This document shows, one piece after another, positions 39,149-48,457 of a DNA stretch of 64,000 nt. A program made the translations under genes and the position numbers. Positions within the stretch are counted from its first letter, which is position 1; each line of letters opens with the position of its first letter. The DNA lies in NCBI RefSeq assembly GCF_002093975.1, contig NZ_KZ084328.1, positions 187,088 through 251,087 on the forward strand. The letters run 5' to 3'. Below the pieces are notes generated by a model. It made no database searches. It saw only the letters and a program-made list of their open reading frames with translations, and was not told the DNA's origin. The stretch comes from Thermoactinospora rubra (GTDB taxonomy: Bacteria > Actinomycetota > Actinomycetes > Streptosporangiales > Streptosporangiaceae).

Positions 39149-40474
39149 TCAGCGCACGTCATGCCCGCGCGCGTAACGAATGCGTGGCTTCTCGGGCGCC
39201 GTCATCCCCGTCCCCAGGTAGAACCCGGGATGCGGCAGCTGGTTGTAGCCGACGTTCTGCCAGGCGACGCCCAGCCGGTACACCGGGTCGTGCATGAGTG
39301 TGCGAAGCCGCGCGCCGCGTCGTAGTCGTGGTCGACGATCTCCCGCAGCAGGTCGCCGTCCCACCAGGCGAGGAAGTTCGCGGGCGGGATCGCGGTGCCG
39401 ATAGGCGAACCGGACGCCGAGCGCAGCTCGCCCTGGCCGGAGTTCCACTCGCCGGTCGCGGTCACGGCCCAGCCCTCGGCGCCCGGGTGGCGCGGGTCGA
39501 CGTCGCCGGAGGCGGCCCGCCCGGTGTCCTTGGCAGCGGGCAGCGACCACAGCACCGCGCCCGTGGCCGCGTCGCGGAAGGTCGCGCCCCGGTTGCCGCT
39601 GCTGCCCATGTCCTCGTGCGCGGCGAACACCTCATAGCCCGGCCGGGCCGGGTCCAGGTCGCCGACGGTGTCGAGCGCCTTGCCGGTGACCCCTCGAAGA
39701 CCGTGAGGTACTCGGGGCCGCTCAGCACGTACCCGCCGGAGTTGCGGTGGTCGCGGCTCGGGTTGCCGATGACCGCGCCCGTGCCGTCCACGGTGCCGTC
39801 GGCGGTCTTCATCATCACCTCCTTGTAGTCGGCCGGGGAGGCGTACCGGTCGGGCACGCTGACGGTGGCGTCGTTGTGGCCGAACTGGATGAGGAAGGAG
39901 TCGCCGGGCCTGATGAGGCGCAGGATCTCGTCCAGGCGGCCCTGGGTGAGGAAGTTCTTCGAGCTGCGCCCGCCGATGGCGTGGTTGTCGAAGGCCACGC
40001 CGGTGGTGAGGAACCGCTCGATCATCTGGCCCCATCCGGCCTCGGGCGCCCAGGAGGGTCGTAGGTCTGCACGGTGGAGTCGCCCGCGAGGTAGGCCGTG
40101 GGGACGGTGCCGGGGGCGCGTTGCGCCTGCCGTACCACGACCAGGGAGTTGATCTTCGGGGCGGCGCCGGAGAAGGCGAGGTCCAGCCGGCCGTCCACGA
40201 GCGCGATGGCGAAGGACATCTCCAGGTGCTCGCCTGGGGGCTTGGCCGTGGGCTGGACCTTCTGGATCGACTCGGCGGCGATCGCGATGTCGGTGGCCTC
40301 GGCGGCGTCGCCCGCGACGAGGGAGACGGTGTAGTCGCCGGTGGGCAGGTCGAGGCTGAAGGTGGCGCAGGCGGCGGTGACGAAGTCGAAGGCCCACCGG
40401 GTCTGGTCGGCGAGCGCGCGACTGGGCGTTATCGCTGACAGCACGAGGACGAGGGCGGCGAGGATGCGTGGCAT
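39149..40474 (-). pseudogene. chimeric pseudogene: rhamnogalacturonan acetylesterase fused to PL11 lyase
   Basis: Read from ATG 40474, frame 1 gives a signal peptide, a beta domain and the SGNH start AYLAGDSTVQTYDP. The frame then shifts near 40060 and continues WAPEAGWGQMIERF, NHAIGGRSSKNF and FLIQFGHND, all acetylesterase blocks. At about 39818 the protein jumps in frame from ADYKE to VMMKTADGTVDGTGAVIG, which is the PL11 propeller. More PL11 pieces follow in two further frames (DLDPARPGYEVFAAHE, PPANFLAWWDGD, then DPVYRLGVAWQNVGYNQLPHPGFYLGTGM). There are thus at least three frame changes and several internal deletions. It probably arose from adjacent esterase and lyase genes collapsed by deletion. 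An operator-like site still stands before it. Confidence 0.8.
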
Positions 40475-40516
40475 GGGGGGTTCCCGTTCCGGTCCGTTCT
40501 GGTACGGCAGGGCACC

Positions 40517-40530
40517 TTAAAACGTGTGAA
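40517..40530. promoter_or_regulatory. LacI-type operator before the chimeric pseudogene
   Basis: TTAAAACGTGTGAA, a less symmetric member of the site family, lies 43 bases before the pseudogene start in the 186-bp gap shared with the rhamnose operon. Confidence 0.5.
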
Positions 40531-40625
40531 TCACTTCACCGCCAGACCCTTCGCGCGTCGGGCGGAACTCGCCCGTCCAGGCATTGACGCGGTGCCGTGC
40601 CCCCTCTACTCTCGCTGCTAGCCTA

Positions 40626-40639
40626 TTAAAACGTTTTGC
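40626..40639. promoter_or_regulatory. LacI-type operator before the rhamnose operon
   Basis: TTAAAACGTTTTGC, with the perfect core AAAACGTTTT, ends 21 bases before the mutarotase start codon. This places the rhamnose genes under the same control as the RG-I genes. Confidence 0.65.
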
Positions 40640-40660
40640 TCGACGTCCTGTGGAGCCCCC

Positions 40661-40978
40661 GTGCAGCGAATCTGCTTCCTGTTGCAGGTCCGGCCAGAGC
40701 GCCTGGAGGAGTACAAGGAACGCCACCGGGCCGTCTGGCCCGAGATGCTCGAGGCGCTGCGCAGGACCGGCTGGCACAACTACTCGCTCTTCCTGCGCGA
40801 GGACGGCCTGCTGGTCGGCTACCTGGAGACCGAGGACTTCGAGGCCGCGCGCAAGGCGATGGCCGAGACCGAGGTCAACGCCCGCTGGCAGGCGGAGATG
40901 GCGCCGTTCTTCGCCGAGCTCGACGGCCGCCCCGACGAGGGCATGCGGCCGCTGACCGAGGTCTTCCACCTGGACTGA
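40661..40978 (+). CDS. rhaM: L-rhamnose mutarotase
   Basis: 105-residue cytoplasmic enzyme that interconverts alpha- and beta-L-rhamnose, giving the form used by the isomerase. GTG 40661. The ferredoxin-like fold is seen from [21 protein letters not shown] (catalytic His of RhaM), [18 protein letters not shown], and the C-terminal EVFHLD typical of the family. Length matches the family (about 104). It is first in a four-gene operon, 17 bases before the isomerase. Confidence 0.93.
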   Translation: MQRICFLLQVRPERLEEYKERHRAVWPEMLEALRRTGWHNYSLFLREDGLLVGYLETEDFEAARKAMAETEVNARWQAEMAPFFAELDGRPDEGMRPLTEVFHLD

Positions 40979-40995
40979 ATCGGGGACCCCTCACC

Positions 40996-42141
40996 ATGAT
41001 CAAGGACCTGCTGCGGCAGCAGCGCATCGAGACGCCCTCCTGGGCCTACGGCAACTCCGGCACCCGCTTCAAGGTGTTCGGCCAGCCCGGCGTGCCGCGC
41101 GACCCGTACGAGAAGCTGGCCGACGCCGCCCAGGTGCACCGCCACACCGGGATCGCCCCCACCGTGGCGCTGCACATCCCCTGGGACGCCGTGGAGGACT
41201 ACGCCGACCTGGCCCGCCACGCCGAGTCGCTGGGGATCGGCATCGGCGCCATCAACGCCAACCTGTTCCAGGAGGAGGACTACAAGCTCGGCAGCGTCAC
41301 CCACCCCGACCCGGCGGTGCGCCGCAAGGCGCTCGACCACCTGCTGCAGTGCGTGGACATCATGGACGCCACCGGCTCGGCCACGCTCAAGCTGTGGTTC
41401 GCCGACGGCACCAACTACCCCGGCCAAGACGACCTGCGCGCCCGCCAGGACCGGCTGGCCGAGGCGCTGGCCGTCGTGTACGACCGGCTGGGTGCGCACC
41501 AGCGCTTCCTGCTGGAATACAAGCTGTTCGAGCCGGCCTTCTACGCCACCGACGTGCCGGACTGGGGCACCGCCTATGCGCACTGCGTCAAGCTCGGCCC
41601 CCGGGCGCAGGTGGTGGTGGACACCGGGCACCACGCGCCGGGGGTCAACATCGAGTTCATCGTCGCCTTCCTGCTGCGCGAGGGCAAGCTGGGCGGCTTC
41701 GACTTCAACTCCCGCTTCTACGCCGACGATGACCTGATGGTGGGCGCGGCCGACCCCTTCCAGCTGTTTCGGATCATGTTCGAGGTGATCCGCGGCGGCG
41801 GCTACACCCCGCAGGTGGCCTTCATGCTGGACCAGTGCCACAACATCGAGCCCAAGATCCCCGGGCAGATCCGCTCGGTGATGAACGTGCAGGAGGCCAC
41901 CGCCAAGGCGCTGCTGGTGGACCGGCAGGCGCTGGCGGCCGCCCAGCAGGCCGGGGATGTGCTGGGCGCCAACGCGGTGCTGATGGACGCCTTCAACACC
42001 GACGTCCGCCCGCTGCTGGCCGAGCTGCGCGCCGAGATGGGCCTGGATCCGGACCCGATGGCCGCCTACGCCCGCTCGGGCTACTTCGAGAAGATCTGCG
42101 CCGAACGGGTCGGCGGCGCGCAGGCGGGCTGGGGGGCCTGA
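40996..42141 (+). CDS. rhaI: L-rhamnose isomerase (RhaI type)
   Basis: 381-residue metal-dependent isomerase turning L-rhamnose into L-rhamnulose. ATG 40996. It belongs to the RhaI group found in Rhizobium, Pseudomonas stutzeri and actinomycetes, not to the E. coli RhaA group. [17 protein letters not shown], the metal-site strands ([63 protein letters not shown]) and a C-terminal GYFEKI fit. The stop overlaps the next ATG (TGATG). Confidence 0.93.
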   Translation: MIKDLLRQQRIETPSWAYGNSGTRFKVFGQPGVPRDPYEKLADAAQVHRHTGIAPTVALHIPWDAVEDYADLARHAESLGIGIGAINANLFQEEDYKLGSVTHPDPAVRRKALDHLLQCVDIMDATGSATLKLWFADGTNYPGQDDLRARQDRLAEALAVVYDRLGAHQRFLLEYKLFEPAFYATDVPDWGTAYAHCVKLGPRAQVVVDTGHHAPGVNIEFIVAFLLREGKLGGFDFNSRFYADDDLMVGAADPFQLFRIMFEVIRGGGYTPQVAFMLDQCHNIEPKIPGQIRSVMNVQEATAKALLVDRQALAAAQQAGDVLGANAVLMDAFNTDVRPLLAELRAEMGLDPDPMAAYARSGYFEKICAERVGGAQAGWGA

Positions 42142-44144
42142 TGAACCACCTCAACCAGACGGTGAAACAGTTGCTGGACCGCTGTCACACGCTGGGCGCG
42201 GACCGGCGCAACACCAACTACGCCGGGGGCAACGCCTCCGCCAAGGGCACCGATCGCGACCCCGTCACCGGCGGCGAGGTGGAGCTGCTGTGGGTCAAAG
42301 GCTCCGGCGGCGACCTCGGCACGCTCACCGAGGCGGGCCTCGCGGTGCTGCGGCTGGACCGGCTGCGCGCGCTGGTAGACGTCTACCCGGGCGTCGAGCG
42401 CGAGGACGAGATGGTGGCCGCCTTCGAGTACTGCCTGCACGGCAAGGGCGGCGCGGCCCCGTCGATCGACACCGCCATGCACGGCCTGGTCGACGCCGCC
42501 CACGTGGACCACCTGCACCCCGACGCCGGCATCGCCGTCGCCTGCGCCGCCGACGGCCCCGAGCTCACCGAGCGTATCTACGGCGACCGGGTCGTGTGGG
42601 TGCCGTGGCGCCGCCCCGGCTTCCAGCTCGGCCTGGACATCGCCGCGATCAAACAGGCCAACCCGCAGGCCATCGGCGTGATCCTGGGCGGGCACGGCAT
42701 CACCGCCTGGGGTGAGACCAGCGAGGAGTGCCAGGCCAACTCGCTGGAGATCATCCGGACGGCCGAGCGGTACATCGCCGAGCACGGCCGGCCCGAGCCG
42801 TTCGGCCCGGTCGTCGTCGAGCCGCTGCCCGAGCGGGAGCGGCGGGCGAAGGCCGCCGAGCTGTTCCCAGCGATCAGGGGCCTGGCCTCGGCGAGCCATC
42901 GGGTGGTCGGCCACTTCACCGACTCCCCCGAGGTGCTGGACTTCGTCTCGCGCGCCGAGCTGCGCCGCCTGGCCGCGCTGGGCACCTCCTGCCCGGACCA
43001 TTTCCTGCGCACCAAGGTCGCCCCGCTCGTGCTGGACCTGTCGGATGAGCTGGAGCCGCAGTTCGAGGCCTACCGGGCCGAGTACCGCGCCTACTACGAG
43101 CGGCACGCCACCCTCGGCTCGCCGCCCATGCGTGGCGCCGATCCGGCGATCGTGCTGGTGCCGGGCGTGGGCATGTTCAGCTTCGGCAAGGACAAGCAGA
43201 CCGCCCGGGTGGCCGGGGAGTTCTACGTCAACGCGATCAACGTCATGCGCGGCGCCGAGGCGCTGTCGCGCTACCAGCCGATCGACGAGGCGGAGAAGTT
43301 CCGCATCGAGTACTGGGAGCTGGAGGAGGCCAAGCTCCGCCGCCTGCCCCCGCCCAAGCCGCTGGCCACGCGGGTCGCGCTGGTCACCGGCGGCGGGTCC
43401 GGGATCGGCGCGGCCACCGCGCGGAAGCTGGCTTCGGAGGGCGCGTGCGTGGTGGTGGCCGACCGGGACCTGGGCGCCGCCGAGAAGGTGGCCGCGGAGC
43501 TGGGATCCGCCGACGTCGCCGTCGCCGTGGAGGTGGACGTCACCTCCGAGGAGCAGATCGCGGCAGCCGTACGGCAGGCGGTCCTCGCCTTCGGCGGCGT
43601 GGACCTGGTGGTCAACAACGCCGGGCTGTCGATCTCCAAGAGCCTGCTGGAGACCACCGCCGCCGACTGGGACCTGCAGCACCAGGTGATGGCGCGCGGC
43701 TCGTTCCTGGTCTCCCGCGAGAGCGCCCGCGTGATGATCGCCCAGGGCATGGGCGGCGACATCGTCTACATCTGCTCCAAGAACGCCGTCTTCGCCGGGC
43801 CGAACAACCTCGCCTACGGCGCGGCCAAGGCCGACCAGGCGCACCAGGTCCGGCTGCTGGCCGCCGAGCTGGGCGAGCACGGCATCCGCGTCAACGGCGT
43901 CAACCCCGACGGGGTGGTCCGCGGCTCGGGCATCTTCGCCTCCGGCTGGGGCGCCAACCGGGCGGCGGTGTACGGCGTGCCCGAGGAGAAGCTCAGCGAG
44001 TTCTACGCCCAGCGGACCCTGCTGAAGCGGGAGGTCCTGCCCGAGCACGTGGCCGCGGCGGTCTTTCACCTGACCCAGCTGTCCCACACCACCGGCCTGC
44101 ACATCCCCGTGGACGCCGGGGTCGCGGCGGCCTTCCTGCGATGA
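42141..44144 (+). CDS. rhaEW: bifunctional rhamnulose-1-phosphate aldolase/short-chain dehydrogenase
   Basis: 667-residue fusion. Residues about 1-400 are a class II aldolase-type domain (NYAGGNASAKGT, LLWVKGSGGDLGTL, the metal histidines in VDHLHPDA and a later His in LGGHGIT) that splits rhamnulose 1-phosphate into DHAP and L-lactaldehyde. Residues about 410-667 are a short-chain dehydrogenase with TGGGSGIGAATA for NAD binding, NNAG, and the YGAAKADQAH catalytic Tyr-Lys; it would act on lactaldehyde. Bacillus RhaEW has the same fusion. Starts in the isomerase stop and its own stop overlaps the kinase start (ATGA). Confidence 0.93.
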   Translation: MNHLNQTVKQLLDRCHTLGADRRNTNYAGGNASAKGTDRDPVTGGEVELLWVKGSGGDLGTLTEAGLAVLRLDRLRALVDVYPGVEREDEMVAAFEYCLHGKGGAAPSIDTAMHGLVDAAHVDHLHPDAGIAVACAADGPELTERIYGDRVVWVPWRRPGFQLGLDIAAIKQANPQAIGVILGGHGITAWGETSEECQANSLEIIRTAERYIAEHGRPEPFGPVVVEPLPERERRAKAAELFPAIRGLASASHRVVGHFTDSPEVLDFVSRAELRRLAALGTSCPDHFLRTKVAPLVLDLSDELEPQFEAYRAEYRAYYERHATLGSPPMRGADPAIVLVPGVGMFSFGKDKQTARVAGEFYVNAINVMRGAEALSRYQPIDEAEKFRIEYWELEEAKLRRLPPPKPLATRVALVTGGGSGIGAATARKLASEGACVVVADRDLGAAEKVAAELGSADVAVAVEVDVTSEEQIAAAVRQAVLAFGGVDLVVNNAGLSISKSLLETTAADWDLQHQVMARGSFLVSRESARVMIAQGMGGDIVYICSKNAVFAGPNNLAYGAAKADQAHQVRLLAAELGEHGIRVNGVNPDGVVRGSGIFASGWGANRAAVYGVPEEKLSEFYAQRTLLKREVLPEHVAAAVFHLTQLSHTTGLHIPVDAGVAAAFLR

Positions 44145-45544
44145 GCGGCGGCCTTCCCGGCGGGGGCGCGCGCTACGCGGCCGTCGACCTGGGCGCCTCC
44201 AGCGGCCGGGTGATCGTCGCCGAGGTCGGGCCCGAGCGGCTGGAGCTGCGGGAGGTCCACCGCTTCGGCAACGTCCCGGTCGAGCGGGACGGCACGCTGT
44301 GGTGGGACTTCGGCCGCATCCTCGACGGCATAGCCACCGGGCTGCGCGCCGCCGGCCCGGTGGACGGGATCGGCGTCGACTCCTGGGCCGTGGACTTCGG
44401 CCTGCTCGACGCCTCCGGGACGCGCGTGGGAGACCCCGTGTGCTACCGGGACCGCCGCACCGAGGGCGTGCCCGAGCGCGTGGACGCGGTCATCCCGGCC
44501 GAGGAGCTCTACGCCAGGACGGGGATCGCGCGCCAGCCGTTCAACACCCTCTACCAGCTGGTGGCCGCCCCGCCGCCGGCCGGGCGGACGCTGCTGCTCA
44601 TCCCCGACCTGGTCGCGCACTGGCTGACGGGGCAGGTGGGGGTCGAGGTCACCAACGCCTCCACCACCCAGCTGCTGGAGGCCCGCACCCGGCAGTGGGA
44701 CGCCGAGCTGATGAGCCGCGTGGGCATCGACCCCGGCCTGTTCCCGCCGCTGCGCTCCCCCGGCGAGGTGATCGGCCGGGTCCGTCCCGAGCTGGCCGCG
44801 CGGTTCGGCTGGAGCGAGTCTCCCCCGGTCATCGCGGTCGGCTCGCACGACACCGCCTCGGCCGTGGCGGCGGTCCCGGCCGAGGACCCGCACTTCGCCT
44901 ACATCTCCTGCGGCACGTGGTCGCTCGTGGGCGTGGAGCTGGACAAGCCCGCGATCAGCGAGGAGGGGCGGCGGGCCAGCTTCACCAACGAGGCCGGCAT
45001 CGACGGCACCGTGCGGTACCTGCGCAACGTGACGGGGCTGTGGCTGCTGCAGGAGTGCCTGCGCGAGTGGGGCTCCGGCGCCGGCCTGGCGGACCTGCTG
45101 CGGCAGGCGGCCGAGCTGCCACGTGGCGCGGTGGTCGACGCCGGCGACCCGGAGTTCCTGCCGCCGGGCGGCATGCCGCGGCGCATCGCCGAGCACTGCC
45201 GCCGCTCCGGCCGGCAGGTTCCGGCCACCCGCGCCGAGACGGTGCGCTGCATCCTCGACTCGCTGGCCGTGGGGCACCGCGCCGCGGTGGAGGACGCCGT
45301 CCGCCTCACCGGGCGGGCGGTCGACGTGGTCCACATCGTGGGCGGCGGCTCGCGGAACGAGCTGCTGTGCCGGCTGACCGCGCAGGCCTGCGGGCTGCCC
45401 GTCGTCGCCGGCCCGGTCGAGGCCACGGCCATCGGCAACGCGCTGGTCCAGGCCCGGGCGACGGGCGCGCTGGAGGGGACGCTGCGGGACCTGCGGGCGC
45501 TGGTGCGCCGCACGCAGCCGCTCACCCGGTATCCGCCGTCCTGA
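44141..45544 (+). CDS. rhaB: rhamnulokinase
   Basis: 467-residue FGGY-family kinase that phosphorylates L-rhamnulose with ATP. ATG 44141 overlaps the aldolase stop. The phosphate-1 motif is VDLGASSGRVIVAE (about residues 15-28), with GIGVDSWAVDFGLLD, AVGSHDTASAV and the adenosine site VHIVGGGSRNELLCRLTA as expected for RhaB. Length fits the family. It is the last gene of the rhamnose operon, which ends in a hairpin at its stop codon. Confidence 0.94.
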   Translation: MSGGLPGGGARYAAVDLGASSGRVIVAEVGPERLELREVHRFGNVPVERDGTLWWDFGRILDGIATGLRAAGPVDGIGVDSWAVDFGLLDASGTRVGDPVCYRDRRTEGVPERVDAVIPAEELYARTGIARQPFNTLYQLVAAPPPAGRTLLLIPDLVAHWLTGQVGVEVTNASTTQLLEARTRQWDAELMSRVGIDPGLFPPLRSPGEVIGRVRPELAARFGWSESPPVIAVGSHDTASAVAAVPAEDPHFAYISCGTWSLVGVELDKPAISEEGRRASFTNEAGIDGTVRYLRNVTGLWLLQECLREWGSGAGLADLLRQAAELPRGAVVDAGDPEFLPPGGMPRRIAEHCRRSGRQVPATRAETVRCILDSLAVGHRAAVEDAVRLTGRAVDVVHIVGGGSRNELLCRLTAQACGLPVVAGPVEATAIGNALVQARATGALEGTLRDLRALVRRTQPLTRYPPS

Positions 45545-45564
45545 CCGGGCCCTCGCCCCGGTCA
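45542..45564 (+). terminator. hairpin at the end of the rhamnose operon
   Basis: TGACCGGG pairs with CCCGGTCA across a 7-nt loop; the stem begins at the rhaB stop codon itself. Confidence 0.55.
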
Positions 45565-45621
45565 CATCCGGGTCGCGGGATCCGTCAGTGGTATGAAGGA
45601 CCCCGACGAAGGATTGTGACC

Positions 45622-46479
45622 ATGAGCGACTTCCTGGCCCGCCGTTTCGAGGAGCACCGTCCCCACCTGCGGGCGGTCGCCTACCGCATGCTCGGGTCCC
45701 TGGCCGAGGCCGAGGACGCCGTGCAGGAGGCGTGGCTGCGGCTCAGCCGTACCGAGGCCGGACAGGCCGGGCAGATCGACAACCTCGGCGGCTGGCTGAC
45801 CACCGTGGTCGGGCGCGTGTGCCTGGACATGCTGCGCTCCCGGGCGGCCCGGCGCGAGGACCCCATCGGCGATCGGCAGCACGAGGCGGGCAGGGTGGAT
45901 CCCGAGCACGAGGCGATGCTGGCCGACTCGGTGGGCGTGGCGCTGCTCGTGGTGCTGGAGACGCTGGAGCCCGCCGAGCGGCTGGCGTTCGTGCTGCACG
46001 ACCTGTTCGGGGTGCCGTTCGAGGACATCGCCCGGATCGTGGACCGCACCCCGGCGGCGGCCAGGAAGCTCGCCAGCCGCGCCCGCGCCCGGATCCGGGG
46101 CGTCCGGGCGGTCCCCGCCGCCGAGCTGCCCCGGCAGCGGGCCGTCGTCGAGGCGTTCCTGGCCGCGGCCCGCGGCGGCGACTTCGAGGGGCTGCTGACC
46201 GTGCTCGATCCCGACGTCGTGGTCCGCTCCGACACGGACGTGGCAGGGCTGGTGCGCGGCGCCGCCGCCGTGGCCCGCCAGGCGCTCACCTACGCCACCC
46301 TGTCCAGGACGTCGCAGCTGGCCCTCGTCGACGGCATGCTGGGAATCGTCGTCACGCACGAGGGGCGGCCCGTCCGCACGCTGGTGTTCACGGTGCGCGA
46401 CGACAAGATCACCGAGCTGCGTTCCGTCGCCGGCGCCGAACGGCTGGCGGAGCTGGAGATCAGCCTGCTGATCGACTGA
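45622..46479 (+). CDS. ECF-type RNA polymerase sigma factor (SigJ/ECF41-like)
   Basis: 285-residue sigma factor, ATG 45622 after GAAGGA. Region 2 covers about 8-75 (YRMLGSLAEAEDAVQEAWLRL, WLTTVVGRVCLDMLRSRAARRE) and region 4 about 110-165 (LEPAERLAFVLHDLFGVPFEDIARIVDRTPAAARKLASRARARI). A SnoaL-like C-terminal domain of about 110 residues follows; in ECF41 this domain controls activity in place of an anti-sigma factor. ECF41 genes often sit beside a carboxymuconolactone decarboxylase/oxidoreductase gene, and none is adjacent here, so its target is elsewhere or unknown. Confidence 0.9.
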   Translation: MSDFLARRFEEHRPHLRAVAYRMLGSLAEAEDAVQEAWLRLSRTEAGQAGQIDNLGGWLTTVVGRVCLDMLRSRAARREDPIGDRQHEAGRVDPEHEAMLADSVGVALLVVLETLEPAERLAFVLHDLFGVPFEDIARIVDRTPAAARKLASRARARIRGVRAVPAAELPRQRAVVEAFLAAARGGDFEGLLTVLDPDVVVRSDTDVAGLVRGAAAVARQALTYATLSRTSQLALVDGMLGIVVTHEGRPVRTLVFTVRDDKITELRSVAGAERLAELEISLLID

Positions 46480-46528
46480 CGGCCCGTCCGCCCGCGGGAT
46501 ACGTGGATGTCTGGCTAGATTGGTCCAC

Positions 46529-47338
46529 GTGACCGAAGAGGAACAAGCGCCATCATGGGTGGTGAACCCCCACATTCCCAGCGTCGCACGGATGTACGAC
46601 TACTACTTAGGCGGAAAGGACAACTTCGCGGCCGACCGGGAGGCCGCCAGGAAGATCATCGCGCTGGTGCCGAACGCCCGGGAGATCGCACGGACCAACC
46701 GTGTCTTCCTCGGCCGGGCCGTACGCCACCTGTCCGCCTCGGGGATCCGCCAGTTCCTGGACATCGGCACCGGCCTGCCGACCCAGGAGAACGTCCACCA
46801 GGTGGCGGCGGAGGGGTCGCGGGTGGTCTACGTCGACAACGACCCCATCGTGCTGACCCACGCCCAGGCCCTGCTGGCCGACAACCCCGACACGATCGTG
46901 GCCGAGGGCGACCTGCTGCGGCCGGAGACGATCCTGGACAACCCCGCCGTGCGGGCGCACCTGGACTTCTCCCAGCCGGTGGCCGTGCTCATGCTGGCGA
47001 TCCTGCACTTCGTGACCTCCGACGCGGAGGCGGCGCGGGCCGTGACGGCCTTCCGCGACGCGGTGGTTCCGGGCAGCCCGCTCGTCATCTCGCACGTCAC
47101 CGCGGGGGATCTGAGCGAGAGCGAGGTACGGCAGGGCGACCAGATCTACCGGGCGACGCAGGCGGGCGGCATCGTGCCCCGCACGGTGGCGCAGGTCCGG
47201 TCGTTCTTCGAGGGGTACGACCTGGTCGAGCCCGGGGTGGTGCCGCTCGCCGACTGGCGGAGGGACCCCGACGAGATCGACCTGCCGGACAGGGGCGGCG
47301 CGGGAATCATCGGCGCCGTCGGCGTCAAGCGGCCCTGA
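46529..47338 (+). CDS. SAM-dependent methyltransferase, DUF574 family
   Basis: 269-residue protein of the actinomycete DUF574 family. GTG 46529 is chosen; an upstream TTG adds three residues. It has the family's N-terminus (NPHIPSVARMYDYYLGGKDNFAADRE), then IRQFLDIGTGLPTQENVH as the SAM-binding loop, VVYVDNDPIVLTHAQALL, and RSFFEGYDLVEPGVVPLADWRRD near the end. The substrate is unknown for the family. Such genes are present in many copies in Streptosporangiales and Streptomyces. Confidence 0.92.
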   Translation: MTEEEQAPSWVVNPHIPSVARMYDYYLGGKDNFAADREAARKIIALVPNAREIARTNRVFLGRAVRHLSASGIRQFLDIGTGLPTQENVHQVAAEGSRVVYVDNDPIVLTHAQALLADNPDTIVAEGDLLRPETILDNPAVRAHLDFSQPVAVLMLAILHFVTSDAEAARAVTAFRDAVVPGSPLVISHVTAGDLSESEVRQGDQIYRATQAGGIVPRTVAQVRSFFEGYDLVEPGVVPLADWRRDPDEIDLPDRGGAGIIGAVGVKRP

Positions 47339-47417
47339 CCCGGCCTGGGGGTCCGGCGCGGGTTCTGGCGGGTCCGGCTCGGTCCTGATGGGTCCGGCGC
47401 GCCGGGCAGGCACGGGC

Positions 47418-48140
47418 TCAGCCGGATGACGGCCGGGCCGGGTGCAGCTCGGCACGCGCGAGGTCCCCGGCCCCGGGACCCGCCTCGGCGAGGCAGGCGC
47501 CGTCGGGGGCCCAGATGCCCGAGCCGCCGGCCGTACGGTCGTAGCCCTCGCCCGTGGGGCCCGCGAAGCTGGCCGTCGCCGTCCAGACGCCGTGGCCGGC
47601 GGCCACGCGGCGGGCGCGTTCGCCGTGCAGGCCGGCTTCCTCCGCCCTGTGCACGACCCCCGCGACGTAGACGTCCATGCCGAGCGCCGCCGTGTCGGCC
47701 GCGTGCCGCGCGACGCCCGTGTCCTTGCACACGGCCAGCCCGAGGCGCCAGCCGTCCACCTCGATCACGGACGGCGCCGCGCCCGGGCGGAAGCGCTCCG
47801 GCTCGCGCCCGCCCAGCCACACCTTGTGGTAGACCGGCATCACGCCCTCGCCGTCCACGGCCAGGACGCCGATGTGCGGCCCGGGCACGGGCGCGCCCAC
47901 CAGCGCCACCGAGCCCGTCGCCGCGCACGCCGCCACGATCGGCGCCAGCCGCGGGTCGTCGGGGCTCACCTCGGGGGCGTCCAGGTGGTACCCCGTCAGC
48001 GACATCTCGGGGAAGACGACCACGCGGGCGCCGGCCTCCCGGATCGCCGCGGCGTGCGCCCCGGCGTTGGCCGCCACGTCGTAGGAGCGGCACGGAGGCT
48101 GGGCGACGGCGATGGCGAGTGGCGGGCGCATGCGCGTCAT
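47418..48140 (-). CDS. carbon-nitrogen hydrolase (nitrilase superfamily)
   Basis: 240-residue amidase-like protein. The Glu-Lys-Cys triad is visible: Glu45 in VVFPEMSLTGY, Lys106 in YHKVWLG, Cys138 in LAVCKDTGV. ATG 48140 is the longest start; ATG 48128 (RPPLAIAVAQPPC) is equally likely. It is a little shorter than the usual 260-280 residues. It lies downstream of the alkB and kinase-pseudogene pair on the same strand. Substrate unknown. Confidence 0.88.
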   Translation of the reverse strand: MTRMRPPLAIAVAQPPCRSYDVAANAGAHAAAIREAGARVVVFPEMSLTGYHLDAPEVSPDDPRLAPIVAACAATGSVALVGAPVPGPHIGVLAVDGEGVMPVYHKVWLGGREPERFRPGAAPSVIEVDGWRLGLAVCKDTGVARHAADTAALGMDVYVAGVVHRAEEAGLHGERARRVAAGHGVWTATASFAGPTGEGYDRTAGGSGIWAPDGACLAEAGPGAGDLARAELHPARPSSG

Positions 48141-48141
48141 C

Positions 48142-48457
48142 CTAGGTCCAGCCCACCCGCCGCAGGACGGCGGCCGCCGCCTCCACGACGGTCAGGCGCG
48201 TGACGTCCACCGTCACGTCGTCCACCCCGGCGCGGTCGAGAATGCCGTCCAGCTCTCCCGCCCGATCCACGTACCAGACCGGCCCGTGCCCGTCGTGCTC
48301 GTGGCGGCGTCGGCCAGCACCGCCGCAGCCAGTCGAGGTCGATGACGGCGTTCGGCACCCCGGCGTCGGCCAGCGCGTCGCCGATCGCGTCCGCGACCGT
48401 GGTCTTGCCCACGCCGACGGTCCCGTTGACCAGCAGCGCGGCCGGAGAGCCCCTCAC
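48142..48457 (-). pseudogene. truncated P-loop kinase-like gene
   Basis: GTG 48457 overlaps the alkB stop (GTGA). The first frame gives SPAALLVNGTVGVGKTTVADA, a good P-loop, then VIDLDWLRRCW. After about 50 codons it leaves the frame; near the other end a different frame gives GPVWYVDRAGELDGILDRAG and TVVEAAAAVLRRVGWT before TAG 48142-48144. These are the two ends of a small nucleotide kinase-like family of about 170-180 residues. The middle is deleted and the total length, 316 bases, is not a multiple of three. Confidence 0.7.

Noticed and set aside
47339-47417. GGGTCCGGC repeats as a CRISPR or regulatory array
   Set aside because: The units are short, irregular and without regular spacers; they look like ordinary GC-rich intergenic repetition.
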